Assembly (NCBI RefSeq): GCF_001598855.1
Contig: NZ_BCZS01000009.1
Location: 1-64,000, forward strand
Source: Pluralibacter gergoviae ATCC 33028 = NBRC 105706
GTDB lineage: Bacteria; Pseudomonadota; Gammaproteobacteria; Enterobacterales; Enterobacteriaceae
DNA length: 64,000 nucleotides
Reading direction: 5' to 3'
The notes under the pieces were generated by a model, which saw only the letters and a list, made by a program, of their open reading frames with translations, was not told the DNA's origin and made no database searches. Shown one piece after another: positions 38,361-46,971 of the stretch. The position numbers were made by a program, and so were the translations under genes. The stretch's first letter is position 1. Each line of letters begins with the position of its first letter.

Positions 38361-38636
38361 TTAACGATCCTCGCGCTGGTGCCAGATGCGCAGAACAATT
38401 AATACATCATTCTGCAGCTCATAATGCATTTCATAGCTGCCGATGATGGCGCGCCGCACTTCGCGAGGTTCAAACCCCTCTATTTTCTCTCCCCGTCGAG
38501 GGTTGAGCAGTAGGGTGGCGGGAGCGTTAATCAGAGATCTGACCACATTTGCTGTTGCGGCCTCATTCTTATCGGCCAGAAACTGGTGCAGACGGACAAC
38601 ATCGTTTCTGGCTGGTACGCTCCACTGAAACCTCAT
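38361..38636 (-). CDS. ParE/RelE-superfamily toxin
   Basis: The 91-residue basic protein has the RelE/ParE fold pattern: an N-terminal strand MRFQWSVPARNDVVRL, two helices, then strands containing RRAIIGSYEMHYEL and VLIVLRIWHQRED. The C-terminal RIWHQRE resembles ParE-type toxins, which act on gyrase, rather than ribosome-dependent RelE, but the target cannot be settled from sequence. It overlaps its antitoxin gene by four bases and ends six bases from the recD stop. A complete, apparently intact chromosomal module. Confidence 0.85.
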   Translation of the reverse strand: MRFQWSVPARNDVVRLHQFLADKNEAATANVVRSLINAPATLLLNPRRGEKIEGFEPREVRRAIIGSYEMHYELQNDVLIVLRIWHQREDR

Positions 38637-38905
38637 TTACGCGGCTCCGGCGGTGGGAGCGGCTTATCTGTGCCGAGTGATTCGGCCCAGGCGACCATAT
38701 CTTCATGAGAAATAAGCTGTCCGGCATCGACGGCGTCAAGCGCCTCGCGTATCAGCCGATCGCGCTCATTTTCACGCGCAAGAAATTGGCCAACGGCTTC
38801 TCTGACTAACCATGAGCGGGTGCGGCCGTGCTTTTCAGCCCAGCGATCGACGCTTTCAGCCATCTCAATCGGCAGGGGAGCTGTGATAGTACGCATATCA
38901 GCCAT
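38633..38905 (-). CDS. Ribbon-helix-helix (CopG-type) antitoxin
   Basis: The 90-residue protein opens with an RHH DNA-binding unit: the strand MRTITAPLPIEMAESVDRW, then helices KHGRTRSWLVREAVGQFL. A toxin-binding C-terminal tail follows, ending in the proline-rich PLPPPEPRK. RHH antitoxins dimerise, bind palindromic operators in their own promoter and neutralise ParE-type toxins. GAGG lies eight bases before the ATG. The 19-base palindrome at 38915-38933 immediately upstream is the probable operator. Confidence 0.87.
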   Translation of the reverse strand: MADMRTITAPLPIEMAESVDRWAEKHGRTRSWLVREAVGQFLARENERDRLIREALDAVDAGQLISHEDMVAWAESLGTDKPLPPPEPRK

Positions 38906-38914
38906 GACTCGATC

Positions 38915-38933
38915 CTCAATAAATATTATTGAG
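38915..38933. promoter_or_regulatory. Palindromic operator of the toxin-antitoxin operon
   Basis: CTCAATAA and TTATTGAG form a perfect inverted repeat around ATA, starting 10 bases before the antitoxin start. A further TCAATAAT half-site follows at about 38936-38943. Spaced half-sites like these suit cooperative binding of RHH dimers. Confidence 0.6.
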
Positions 38934-38988
38934 ATTCAATAATAGCATGAGTTTTATGGCGGGGGAGCAGAGGGGGGAGTGGGTAAGA

Positions 38989-39015
38989 AGACCGGGCGGA
39001 GCTGCCGCCCGGTCT
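38989..39015 (-). terminator. Terminator hairpin after argA
   Basis: AGACCGGGCGG and CCGCCCGGTCT form a perfect 11-base stem with a five-base loop, eight bases past the argA stop on the minus strand, followed by TCTT-rich sequence. Confidence 0.7.
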
Positions 39016-39022
39016 GAGGCAT

Positions 39023-40354
39023 TTATGCCAAATCCGCCATCAGTACCTTAGATCGGCGCTGATAGTTGTACATCTGCTTTTTGCTCTCCGGCAGCAGGTC
39101 TATCTCCACCGGCGTGAAGCCGCGCTCCTGGAACCAGTGGATGCTGCGGGTGGTCAGCACGAACAGCTTGTCGAGGCCCATCTGGCGTGCCTGGGCGGCG
39201 ACGCGCTCCAGCAGCACTTCGCCGCGCGCCGAGCTGCGGTAGTCGGGATGGACCGCTACGCAGGCCATTTCGCCGATCCGCTCTTCCGGGAAGGGGTAGA
39301 GCGCCGCGCAGGCGATGGTGGTGCCGTCGCGCTGGATGACGGTGAACTTGTCGATTTCCATCTCGAGTTGCTCGCGGGAGCGGCGCACCAGAATGCCCTG
39401 CTGCTCCAGCGGCTCAATCAGCTCCAGAATGCCGCCGATGTCGTTGATGGTGGCGCGGCGGATCTGTTCGGCGCTCTCCATCACGATCTGCGTGCCGATG
39501 CCGTCGCGAGAGAACAGCTCCTGCAGCAGGGTGCCGTTCTCCTGGTAGCTTATCAGGTGGCAGCGGCGCACGCCGCTGCGGCAGGCTTTGATCGCTCCGC
39601 GCAGGAAGCGCACGGTACCGGAGTAGCTGTCGCCCTCGGCCTCCAGCGATTCAACGCGGGCCTGCGCCTCGTTGGGGAACAGCTCGGAGACGATTTCGCC
39701 CTGCTCGTTGTACACGCCCTGCGAGGAGCAGAAGCCGATCATTTTCTCCGCCTTTAGCTTAATGGCGAGCTGGGTGGCTATCTCTTCGGAGGTGAGATTA
39801 AAGCTCTCGCCGGTCACCGAGACCGCCACCGGGCCCATCAGCACAATCGCGCCGCTGTCGAGCTGGCGGTGGATCGCCTCTTCGTCGATGCGGCGGATGC
39901 GGCCGCTGTGGCAGTAGTCGACGCCGTCGTCGACGCCCAGCGGCTGGGCGATGATAAAGTTGCCGCTGACCACGTTAATGTGCGCGCCCTGCAGCGGCGT
40001 GTTGCTGAGGCTCATCGACAGCCGGGCGGTGATATCCAGCTGCAGCGTGCCCGCCGCCTGCTTCACCAGCTCAAGGGTTTTGGCGTCGGTCACGCGGGTG
40101 TGCTTGTGATAGACCGGCTCATGGTGGTGCGCGGCAAGGTTAGCGTCAATCTGCGGGCGCGCGCCGTAGACCAGCACCAGGCGGATGCCTAAGCTGTGCA
40201 GCAGGCCAATGTCGTTGACGATACTGGAAAAGTTATCGTGCTCAATGGCCTCGCCGCCGAGCATGATGACAAATGTTTTCCCGCGATGGGCGTTAATATA
40301 GGGAACAGAATGACGAAATCCCTCAACCAGTTCGGTTTTACGCTCCTTCACCAC
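39023..40354 (-). CDS. argA: N-acetylglutamate synthase
   Basis: ArgA acetylates glutamate in the first step of arginine synthesis and is feedback-inhibited by arginine. The 443-residue product equals the E. coli length. It has an N-terminal amino-acid-kinase domain ([32 protein letters not shown]) that binds arginine, and a C-terminal GNAT acetyltransferase domain ([18 protein letters not shown]). I chose the GTG at 40354, giving [13 protein letters not shown] as in E. coli. In-frame codons further upstream fall across the ARG boxes and are not coding. Confidence 0.96.
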   Translation of the reverse strand: MVKERKTELVEGFRHSVPYINAHRGKTFVIMLGGEAIEHDNFSSIVNDIGLLHSLGIRLVLVYGARPQIDANLAAHHHEPVYHKHTRVTDAKTLELVKQAAGTLQLDITARLSMSLSNTPLQGAHINVVSGNFIIAQPLGVDDGVDYCHSGRIRRIDEEAIHRQLDSGAIVLMGPVAVSVTGESFNLTSEEIATQLAIKLKAEKMIGFCSSQGVYNEQGEIVSELFPNEAQARVESLEAEGDSYSGTVRFLRGAIKACRSGVRRCHLISYQENGTLLQELFSRDGIGTQIVMESAEQIRRATINDIGGILELIEPLEQQGILVRRSREQLEMEIDKFTVIQRDGTTIACAALYPFPEERIGEMACVAVHPDYRSSARGEVLLERVAAQARQMGLDKLFVLTTRSIHWFQERGFTPVEIDLLPESKKQMYNYQRRSKVLMADLA

Positions 40355-40365
40355 AGCCTGCCTCT

Positions 40366-40404
40366 CATGAATGTTTATTCGCAATAAATGTATTTTTATT
40401 CTGT
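40366..40404. promoter_or_regulatory. Tandem ARG boxes (ArgR operator) of argA
   Basis: Two 18-base boxes with TGAAT-N4-ATTC symmetry are visible: 40366-40383 (CATGAATGTTTATTCGCA) and 40387-40404 (AATGTATTTTTATTCTGT). They are separated by three bases, the standard 21-base spacing for an ArgR hexamer. They lie just upstream of argA, so arginine-ArgR repression is expected. Confidence 0.8.
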
Positions 40405-40580
40405 TTTGGTAACAAGTGCAAGCAACAATTTTAACCAATGCTGCTTAATTAATTGCGTGAAAAGCGCGTAACTCCATAATGTTTACCCTTTTATAGATGA
40501 CAGCTTATGCGCCTTTGGGTACAGTTTTCGGTCCAGTTGATTGTTACATAAGTGAAACCAGATTTTTGCTTGGGAGATGC

Positions 40581-41834
40581 ATGTCGGGAAGTCAGTCAGG
40601 ATTAAGCCGCCGCCGCCTGCTGCAGGGCGCCGGGGCGATGTGGTTGCTCAGCGTAAGCCAGGTGGGGCTGGCCGCGGCCAGTCATGTGATAGCGGTCCGC
40701 ATCTGGCCGGCGTCAACCTATACCCGCGTCACGGTGGAGTCCAACCGGGTGCTGAAGTATAAGCAGTTTGCCCTGAGCAACCCCGATCGGCTGGTCGTCG
40801 ATATCGAGGGCGTTAACCTTAATTCGGTGCTTAAGGGGATGGGGGCGCAGATCCGCGCCGATGACCCCTACATTAAGTCCGCCCGCGTGGGCCAGTTCGA
40901 TCCGCAGACGGTGCGCATGGTGTTTGAGCTTAAGCAGAACGTTAAGCCGCAGATGTTTGCCCTCGCGCCGGTGGCCGGATTTAAAGAGCGCCTGGTGCTG
41001 GACCTCTATCCGGCCAACGCCACCGACGTGCAGGATCCGCTGCTGGCGCTGCTGGAGGATTACAACAAGGGCGATCTGGAAAAGCAGGTGCCCCCGGCGC
41101 AGAGCGGGCCGCAGCCCGGCAGAGCGGGGCGCGACAGGCCTATCGTTATCATGCTCGACCCCGGCCACGGCGGGGAGGATTCCGGCGCTATCGGCAAGTA
41201 TCACACCCGCGAAAAGGACGTGGTGCTGAAAATCGCCCGCCGCCTGAAGGCGCTGATCGACAAAGATCGCACCATGAAGGCCTATATGACCCGCAATGAA
41301 GACGTCTTTATTCCGCTCAAAGTGCGGGTGGCGAAGGCGCAGAAGCAGCGCGCCGACCTCTTTGTCTCAATTCATGCAGACGCCTTCACCAGCCGTCAAC
41401 CGCACGGCTCCTCGGTGTTTGCGCTCTCCACCAAAGGCGCCACCAGTACGGCGGCGAAATATCTCGCCCAGACTCAGAACGCCTCGGATCTGATCGGCGG
41501 CGTCAGCAAGAGCGGCGACCGCTACGTTGATCACACCATGTTCGATATGGTCCAGTCGCTGACCATCAACGACAGCCTGAAGTTCGGCAAGGCGGTCCTC
41601 GGCAAGCTTGGGCGGGTCAATAAGCTGCATAAGAATCACGTCGAGCAGGCCGGGTTTGCGGTGCTGAAGGCGCCGGATATTCCGTCGATTCTGGTAGAGA
41701 CCGCGTTTATCAGTAACGTAGCAGAGGAGCGCAAGCTGAAAACGGCGAAGTTTCAGCAGGAGGTTGCCGAGTCGATTCTGGCGGGCATTAAGGCCTACTT
41801 CTCCGACGGCGCGACGCTGGCGCGACGCAGTTAA
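40581..41834 (+). CDS. amiC: N-acetylmuramoyl-L-alanine amidase AmiC
   Basis: AmiC cleaves the stem peptide from septal peptidoglycan during cell separation and is activated by NlpD. The 417-residue product equals the E. coli length. It has a Tat signal (SRRRLLQ at residues 9-15, then a hydrophobic stretch ending LAAA), an AMIN septal-targeting domain (about 35-135) and a C-terminal Amidase_3 zinc domain with [19 protein letters not shown] and [11 protein letters not shown] chose the ATG at 40581 with GGGAG upstream. An in-frame ATG at 40497 would place 28 residues before the Tat motif and is not supported. Confidence 0.96.
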   Translation: MSGSQSGLSRRRLLQGAGAMWLLSVSQVGLAAASHVIAVRIWPASTYTRVTVESNRVLKYKQFALSNPDRLVVDIEGVNLNSVLKGMGAQIRADDPYIKSARVGQFDPQTVRMVFELKQNVKPQMFALAPVAGFKERLVLDLYPANATDVQDPLLALLEDYNKGDLEKQVPPAQSGPQPGRAGRDRPIVIMLDPGHGGEDSGAIGKYHTREKDVVLKIARRLKALIDKDRTMKAYMTRNEDVFIPLKVRVAKAQKQRADLFVSIHADAFTSRQPHGSSVFALSTKGATSTAAKYLAQTQNASDLIGGVSKSGDRYVDHTMFDMVQSLTINDSLKFGKAVLGKLGRVNKLHKNHVEQAGFAVLKAPDIPSILVETAFISNVAEERKLKTAKFQQEVAESILAGIKAYFSDGATLARRS

Positions 41835-41837
41835 CGA

Positions 41838-41861
41838 ACGGCGCCGCGGGGCGCCGTTTTT
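41838..41861 (+). terminator. Intrinsic terminator after amiC
   Basis: CGGCGCC and GGCGCCG form a stem with loop GCGG followed by five T, starting a few bases after the amiC stop. Confidence 0.85.
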
Positions 41862-41880
41862 GACGAGGCAAATCGCAGGC

Positions 41881-41914
41881 AAAAAAAAACACCCGTCGGG
41901 GTGTCTGTTTTTTT
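41881..41914. terminator. Bidirectional terminator between amiC and the tRNA cluster
   Basis: The stem ACACCC/GGGTGT (loop GTCG) is flanked by a run of nine A on the left and a T-rich stretch on the right, so it can end transcripts in both directions. On the minus strand it lies immediately after the last tRNA-fMet copy. Confidence 0.8.
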
Positions 41915-41918
41915 GAAG

Positions 41919-41995
<77 letters not shown>

Positions 41996-42043
41996 TCCGT
42001 CATTCACCTTTTAAACCGGTGAATCTTTCTCTTCATATGTGAT

Positions 42044-42120
<77 letters not shown>

Positions 42121-42169
42121 TCCGTCATTTACCTTTTGAACCGGTAAATATTTCTCTTCACATTTTAAT

Positions 42170-42246
<77 letters not shown>

Positions 42247-42259
42247 TCCGTGGAAGCGC

Positions 42260-42287
42260 ACTATACTCGGCTCACGTTTCTATGCAA
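42260..42287 (-). promoter_or_regulatory. Promoter of the tRNA-fMet operon
   Basis: On the minus strand TTGCAT (42287-42282), a 16-base spacer and TATAGT (42265-42260) form a sigma-70 promoter. It is followed by GCGC, a GC-rich discriminator typical of stringently controlled stable-RNA promoters. Confidence 0.75.
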
Positions 42288-42455
42288 CCCTTTTTTCCAC
42301 TCATGTGCCAATTTTTCAAATAACTGAGTAAAAATGAAGCGACACGTTAATTTTTAGGCAAAACTTGCCCGGGAGCCGCCGCGCGCATTTCATTAGCTCC
42401 GGTGGTTTGTTATCTTCATCACGCATTCCCTTATGTATAAAGAAGACGAGATACC

Positions 42456-43559
42456 ATGAAAGGACGTTGGGCAAAAATAGTGGCAACGGGCGCGCTGGCG
42501 GCGCTGCTGGCGGCCTGTTCGTCAAAGCCGACCGATCGCGGTCAGCAGTATAATGACGGTAAGTTTCATCAGCCTTTTTCCCTCGTAAATCAGCCTGATG
42601 CGGTAGGCGCCCCGATTAACGGCGGTGATTTCGCCCAGCAGATTAATGAAATTCGCAACGCGTCGCCGCGCCTGTACGGCAGCCAGAGCGGCGTGTTTAA
42701 TGCCGTGCAGCAGTGGCTGCGCGCCGGGGGCGATACCCGCACCCTGAAGCAGTATGGCCTTGACGCCTGGCAGATGCAGGGCGCCGATAATTATGGCAAC
42801 GTGCAGTTTACCGGCTACTACACGCCGGTGGTGGAGGCCCGCCACACCCGGCAGGGCGAGTTCCAGTATCCTATCTACCGCATGCCGCCCAAGCGCGGCA
42901 AGCTGCCGTCGCGGGCCAGCATTTACGCCGGGGCGCTGAGCGACAACTATGTGCTGGCGTACAGCAACTCGCTGATGGACAACTTCATCATGGACGTTCA
43001 GGGCAGCGGCTACATTGATTTCGGCGACGGCTCGCCGCTCAACTTCTTCAGCTACGCCGGTAAGAACGGCTGGCCGTACCGCAGCATCGGCAAGGTGCTT
43101 ATCGATCGCGGCGAAGTGAAGCGCGAAGATATGTCGATGCAGGCGATCCGCCACTGGGGCGAAACCCACAGCGAGGCGGAAGTCCGCGCGCTTCTGGAGG
43201 CTAACCCGTCCTTTGTCTTCTTTAAGCCCCAGTCCTTTGCGCCGGTGAAAGGCGCCAGCGCCGTGCCGCTGGTTGGCCGCGCGTCGGTAGCGTCCGATCG
43301 CAGCATTGTCCCGGCGGGCACCACCCTGCTGGCGGAAGTGCCGCTGCTGGATAACAACGGCAAGTTTAACGGCCACTACGAGCTGCGTCTGATGGTGGCG
43401 CTGGACGTCGGCGGGGCGATTAAAGGCCAGCACTTCGACATCTATCAGGGCATTGGCCCGGAGGCCGGACACCGCGCCGGCTGGTACAATCATTATGGCC
43501 GCGTTTGGGTGCTGCGCAGCGCGCCGGGCGCCGGCAACGGCAATGTGTTTAGCGGATGA
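42456..43559 (+). CDS. mltA: Membrane-bound lytic murein transglycosylase A
   Basis: MltA cleaves glycan strands of peptidoglycan, forming 1,6-anhydromuramic acid, from a lipid anchor in the outer membrane. The 367-residue product has a lipoprotein signal with LAAC (Cys21) followed by SSKPTD, suiting outer-membrane sorting. The MltA barrel includes FTGYYTPVVEARHT, and the 3D-domain sequence ends in DIYQGIGPEAGHRAGWYNHYG. The first in-frame ATG fits the signal peptide. The 3' flank holds an unusual palindromic element. Confidence 0.95.
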   Translation: MKGRWAKIVATGALAALLAACSSKPTDRGQQYNDGKFHQPFSLVNQPDAVGAPINGGDFAQQINEIRNASPRLYGSQSGVFNAVQQWLRAGGDTRTLKQYGLDAWQMQGADNYGNVQFTGYYTPVVEARHTRQGEFQYPIYRMPPKRGKLPSRASIYAGALSDNYVLAYSNSLMDNFIMDVQGSGYIDFGDGSPLNFFSYAGKNGWPYRSIGKVLIDRGEVKREDMSMQAIRHWGETHSEAEVRALLEANPSFVFFKPQSFAPVKGASAVPLVGRASVASDRSIVPAGTTLLAEVPLLDNNGKFNGHYELRLMVALDVGGAIKGQHFDIYQGIGPEAGHRAGWYNHYGRVWVLRSAPGAGNGNVFSG

Positions 43560-43697
43560 GCCTATCCCAGTAGGCGTATATGTCGCAGCCAGTTTAGTCC
43601 CGTCCAGCGCGGAGAAACCGGAGCGTACTGAAGTACGTGAGGATTTCGAGCACTGCCCGGGACTAAAATGGCAAGTAAATTAGCCCTAATGGGATGG
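43560..43697. repeat. Concentric imperfect palindrome, ERIC/MITE-like, between mltA and tcdA
   Basis: Three nested inverted repeats share one centre near 43630: ATCCCA/TGGGAT (43564-43569, 43690-43695), TTTAGTCCCG/CGGGACTAAA (43593-43602, 43658-43667, perfect) and CGTACT/AGTACG (43624-43629, 43632-43637). The left end also forms the local hairpin GCCTA/TAGGC. The whole could fold into one long stem in RNA or a cruciform in DNA. It starts at the mltA stop codon. It resembles ERIC in size and symmetry, but I do not recognise the ERIC consensus. Confidence 0.6.
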
Positions 43698-43714
43698 ATC
43701 TTAGTGAGTAAGTT

Positions 43715-44521
43715 ATGTCAGTAGTAATCAGCGACGCCTGGCGCCAGCGGTTTGGCGGTACGGCGCGCCTGTACGGCGAGAAGGCGCTGCAGCTGTTTGC
43801 CGATGCCCACGTCTGCGTGGTCGGTATTGGCGGGGTCGGCTCCTGGGCCGCGGAGGCGCTGGCGCGCACCGGCATCGGCGCCATCACCCTTATTGATATG
43901 GACGACGTCTGCGTCACCAACACCAACCGCCAGGTCCACGCCCTCGGCGGCAACGTTGGCCTGGCGAAGGCGGAGGTGATGGCGGAGCGCATTCGCCTCA
44001 TCAACCCCGAATGCCGGGTGACGGTGGTGGACGACTTCGTCACGCCGGATAACGTCGCGGAGTATCTGGGCGGCGGGTTCAGCTACGTGATCGACGCCAT
44101 CGACAGCGTGCGGCCAAAAGCGGCGCTGATTTCATACTGCCGCCGCTATAAGGTGCCGCTGGTGACCACCGGCGGCGCGGGCGGGCAGACCGATCCGACG
44201 CAGATTCAGGTCGCCGACCTGGCGAAAACCATTCAGGATCCGCTGGCGGCAAAGCTGCGCGAGCGGCTGAAAAGCGATTTCGGGGTGGTGAAGAACAGTA
44301 AGGGCAAGCTGGGCGTGGACTGCGTCTTCTCCACCGAAGCGCTGGTCTATCCGCAGTCGGACGGCTCGGTGTGCGCCATGAAGAGTACGGCGGAGGGGCC
44401 GAAGCGGATGGACTGCGCCGCCGGCTTTGGGGCGGCGACCATGGTCACCGCCACCTTTGGCTTTGTCGCCGTTTCTCACGCCCTGAAGAAAATGATGGCA
44501 AAAGCCGCGCGTCAGGCCTGA
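43715..44521 (+). CDS. tcdA: tRNA threonylcarbamoyladenosine dehydratase TcdA
   Basis: TcdA (CsdL, YgdL) uses ATP to cyclise t6A37 of tRNAs to ct6A, assisted by the CsdA-CsdE sulfur-transfer proteins encoded next to it. The 268-residue product has the E1-like nucleotide motif [10 protein letters not shown] (Gly37-Gly42), [14 protein letters not shown], and the cysteine-containing GVDCVFSTE segment. It is convergent with csdE, overlapping it by 10 bases. Confidence 0.95.
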   Translation: MSVVISDAWRQRFGGTARLYGEKALQLFADAHVCVVGIGGVGSWAAEALARTGIGAITLIDMDDVCVTNTNRQVHALGGNVGLAKAEVMAERIRLINPECRVTVVDDFVTPDNVAEYLGGGFSYVIDAIDSVRPKAALISYCRRYKVPLVTTGGAGGQTDPTQIQVADLAKTIQDPLAAKLRERLKSDFGVVKNSKGKLGVDCVFSTEALVYPQSDGSVCAMKSTAEGPKRMDCAAGFGAATMVTATFGFVAVSHALKKMMAKAARQA

Positions 44522-44955
44522 GCCTCGTGGGCGGCGGCGAGCACCGCGTCGCCCAGCGCCGCCAGACCCTGGCCGCGCGAGGCGCTGAGCTGGCCGCGCA
44601 GGCCCAGCTCGTCAAACAGCGCCAGCGGATCGGCGGCCAGCAGCTGTTCAGGGCGCTTGCCCTCCACGGCGGTCAGCAGCACCGCCAGTAATCCCTTAAC
44701 GATCCGCCCTTCGCTGTCGCCGAAGAAGTGCATGCGGCCTTCGCCGTCGCGGGTCCAGCCGAGCCAGACGCGATTTTCACAGCCCGCAATCTCGCGGGCC
44801 TGCGCCTTAGCGACGTCGGGCAGGGGGGGCAGCCGCCTGCCGAGCAGGATCAGCTGGCGGTATTTATCTTCCCACTGGCCGAGCGGCGCGAAGGTCTCGC
44901 GCAGCGTCTGCTCAGTCAGCGTTGTACCGAAGGGATGCAGTGCCGGTTCCGTCAT
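44512..44955 (-). CDS. csdE: Sulfur acceptor protein CsdE
   Basis: CsdE accepts persulfide sulfur from the cysteine desulfurase CsdA. The 147-residue SufE-family protein has the acceptor cysteine at position 59 in [12 protein letters not shown]. Its ATG directly abuts the csdA stop codon with no spacer, so the two are translated from one message. The 3' end overlaps tcdA. Confidence 0.95.
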   Translation of the reverse strand: MTEPALHPFGTTLTEQTLRETFAPLGQWEDKYRQLILLGRRLPPLPDVAKAQAREIAGCENRVWLGWTRDGEGRMHFFGDSEGRIVKGLLAVLLTAVEGKRPEQLLAADPLALFDELGLRGQLSASRGQGLAALGDAVLAAAHEAQA

Positions 44956-46161
44956 TTAATCCACCAGTATTTCAAGCGCGCGGTCAACGGCGCTGACCAG
45001 CGCGTGCACGTCTTCCTGCGTATTATAGGGCGCAAAAGAGGCGCGCAGCGTGCCGCTGACCCCGAGCGCCGCCAGCAGCGGCTGGGCGCAGTGCTGACCG
45101 GCGCGCAGGGCGATGCCGTACTCCGACAGCAGGGTCACCATATCGCCGTGGTGAACGCCGGCAAAATCAAAGGCCAGCAGGCTGCTCTCCTGGGCCCGGA
45201 AGGAGCGAAAACCGGGGCGCTTCGCCAGTTCTTCTTCGGCAAGGGTTGCCAGGCTGCGGCTCCAGCGCTCGGCCTGGGCAATGTCGGTCTCCGTCAGCCA
45301 CTCCAGGGCGGCGCTGAGGCCAATCACCCCGGCGACGTTCGGCGTGCCCGCCTCCAGCCGGTAGGGCACCGGCTGGGTTTTGAAGCCGTCGAAAGTCACT
45401 TCGGTAATCATCTTGCCGCCGCCGAGCCACGGGCTCATGGCGTCCAGCAGTTCGCCCTTGCCGTACAGCGCGCCGATGCCGGTCGGGCCGTACAGCTTGT
45501 GGCCGGAAAAGGCGTAGAAGTCGATATCCAGCGCCTGCACGTCCGCCGGGCAGTGGACCGCGCCCTGAGCGCCGTCGACCATCACTACCATCCCGGCGGC
45601 GTGGGCCTGCGCAATGGCGCGCTCAAGATCCGGGCAGCCGCCGGTGACGTTGGACATCTGCCCCAGGGCGAGGATCCGACTGCGCTCGGTAATCAGCGTT
45701 GCGAGCTGGGCGACGTCCGGCAGACCGTCGGCGCCGAGCGGTAGCTTCACAATCCGCGCACCGGTCTGTTCGGCCACCATCAGCCAGGGCACCAGGTTGG
45801 CGTGGTGCTCGGCAACGCTGACGATAATCTCATCTCCCGCCTTCAGGCGCGGGCGGGCGTAACTCTGGGCCACCATATTGATGGCCTCGGTGGTGCCGCG
45901 CGTCCAGACGATATTCTTTCCCTCGGGGGCATTAATCAGCGCTGCCACGCGATCGCGGGCCGCTTCGTAGCGTTCGGTCAGCGCCTGCGCCGCCGCAAAC
46001 TGGCTGCGGTGGACGTTACCGGCGCTGAGGCTATAAAACTGTTGGGTGGCGTCAATGACCGCCTGTGGTTTCAGCGCAGTGGCCGCGCTGTCGAGGTAGA
46101 TGCCGGCATCCGCCAGCGCCGGGAACTGCGCGCGAAAGTGCGCCGGATTAAAAACGTTCAT
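44956..46161 (-). CDS. csdA: Cysteine desulfurase CsdA
   Basis: CsdA is a PLP-dependent class II cysteine desulfurase that passes sulfur to CsdE and supports ct6A formation by TcdA. The 401-residue product equals the E. coli length. The PLP lysine is in FSGHKLYGPTG and the catalytic cysteine in LRAGQHCAQP, at about positions 222 and 358 by collinearity. I chose the ATG at 46159-46161 (MNVFNPAHF) with AGGA five bases upstream. An in-frame ATG at 46197 would add 12 unsupported residues. Confidence 0.95.
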   Translation of the reverse strand: MNVFNPAHFRAQFPALADAGIYLDSAATALKPQAVIDATQQFYSLSAGNVHRSQFAAAQALTERYEAARDRVAALINAPEGKNIVWTRGTTEAINMVAQSYARPRLKAGDEIIVSVAEHHANLVPWLMVAEQTGARIVKLPLGADGLPDVAQLATLITERSRILALGQMSNVTGGCPDLERAIAQAHAAGMVVMVDGAQGAVHCPADVQALDIDFYAFSGHKLYGPTGIGALYGKGELLDAMSPWLGGGKMITEVTFDGFKTQPVPYRLEAGTPNVAGVIGLSAALEWLTETDIAQAERWSRSLATLAEEELAKRPGFRSFRAQESSLLAFDFAGVHHGDMVTLLSEYGIALRAGQHCAQPLLAALGVSGTLRASFAPYNTQEDVHALVSAVDRALEILVD

Positions 46162-46395
46162 AGCTTTCCTCATGGATTTGCGCAGATCGTCGCGCACTTT
46201 GCAAAGAAGGGCAAGCGGAGGCTAACGTTCAGAATCTTCCGGGATTTATGGCAGCTCCGGGAGAGTGCGTTATGCTAAATATTGTCAGGTCAATATGTGA
46301 GTTCGTAAGTATACGAGATTTCTATAGCATTAATTGCTAAAAATCTCTCTCCGGCCTGGCTTCAAACAACAAACAATGGAAACAAGGAGTAGACC

Positions 46396-46620
46396 ATGAA
46401 GAAGACTGCCGCAATTATTTCTGCCTGTATGCTGACCTTTGCTCTGAGCGCATGCTCATCAAACTACGCGCTGCACACCACTGATGGCCGCACCATCGTT
46501 TCCGATGGCAAACCTCAGACTGACAACGATACCGGCATGATCTCTTATAAAGACGCCAACGGTAACAAGCAGCAGATCAACCGGTCTGACGTAAAAGAGA
46601 TGGTCGAGCTTGGTAACTAA
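46396..46620 (+). CDS. ygdI: Small lipoprotein YgdI (YgdI/YgdR family)
   Basis: The 74-residue protein has a lipoprotein signal with LSAC (Cys19) and the domain SNYALHTTDGRTIVSDGKP, paralogous to YgdR at 17470. AAGGAG precedes the ATG. It is convergent with the gcvB sRNA gene, whose terminator lies 17 bases after the ygdI stop and may serve both transcripts. No function is established. Confidence 0.93.
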   Translation: MKKTAAIISACMLTFALSACSSNYALHTTDGRTIVSDGKPQTDNDTGMISYKDANGNKQQINRSDVKEMVELGN

Positions 46621-46636
46621 GCGCTGAATTTTAAGT

Positions 46637-46842
46637 AAAAAAAAGCACCGCAATTTTGCGGTGCTACATTAATCACTATGGACAGACAGGGTAAATGTAC
46701 AGGAAGTGAAAAGCGGTAGTCTTGCTACCCAGGTCTGAACTCCAGACCAATTGCAAACACAACAACACAACATCACAACCGTAAGCCAAAAGCCCATCAG
46801 AACACGCATTCCAACGACGCTTTTCGTTCCGGCTCAGGAAGT
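46637..46842 (-). ncRNA. gcvB: GcvB small RNA
   Basis: Read on the minus strand, the 206-base element starts ACTTCCTGAGCCGGAACGAA. It contains the GU-rich R1 seed (TGTGATGTTGTGTTGTTG and on) and ends TAGCACCGC-AAAATT-GCGGTGC followed by T8, matching E. coli GcvB along its length. GcvB is an Hfq-dependent sRNA that represses many amino-acid and peptide transporter mRNAs (dppA, oppA, gltI and others) when glycine is plentiful. It is activated by the divergently encoded GcvA. The exact 3' end is the T-run on the minus strand (46644-46637). Confidence 0.95.
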
Positions 46843-46848
46843 GCCGCC

Positions 46849-46877
46849 ACTATAGGTATTTGCTGGCGCAAGCTCAA
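46849..46877 (-). promoter_or_regulatory. gcvB promoter
   Basis: On the minus strand TTGAGC (46877-46872), a 17-base spacer and TATAGT (46854-46849) end six bases before the inferred first base of GcvB. GcvA sites would be expected in the AT-rich stretch towards gcvA, about 46880-46960. Confidence 0.75.
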
Positions 46878-46971
46878 CGGACAATTTATAATGGCTCAGA
46901 TAAAAAAAACTAATAGGTTACATGATGTAATCTAATTGTTAATTGCAGTTAACATCTAAGCCAGAACAACC

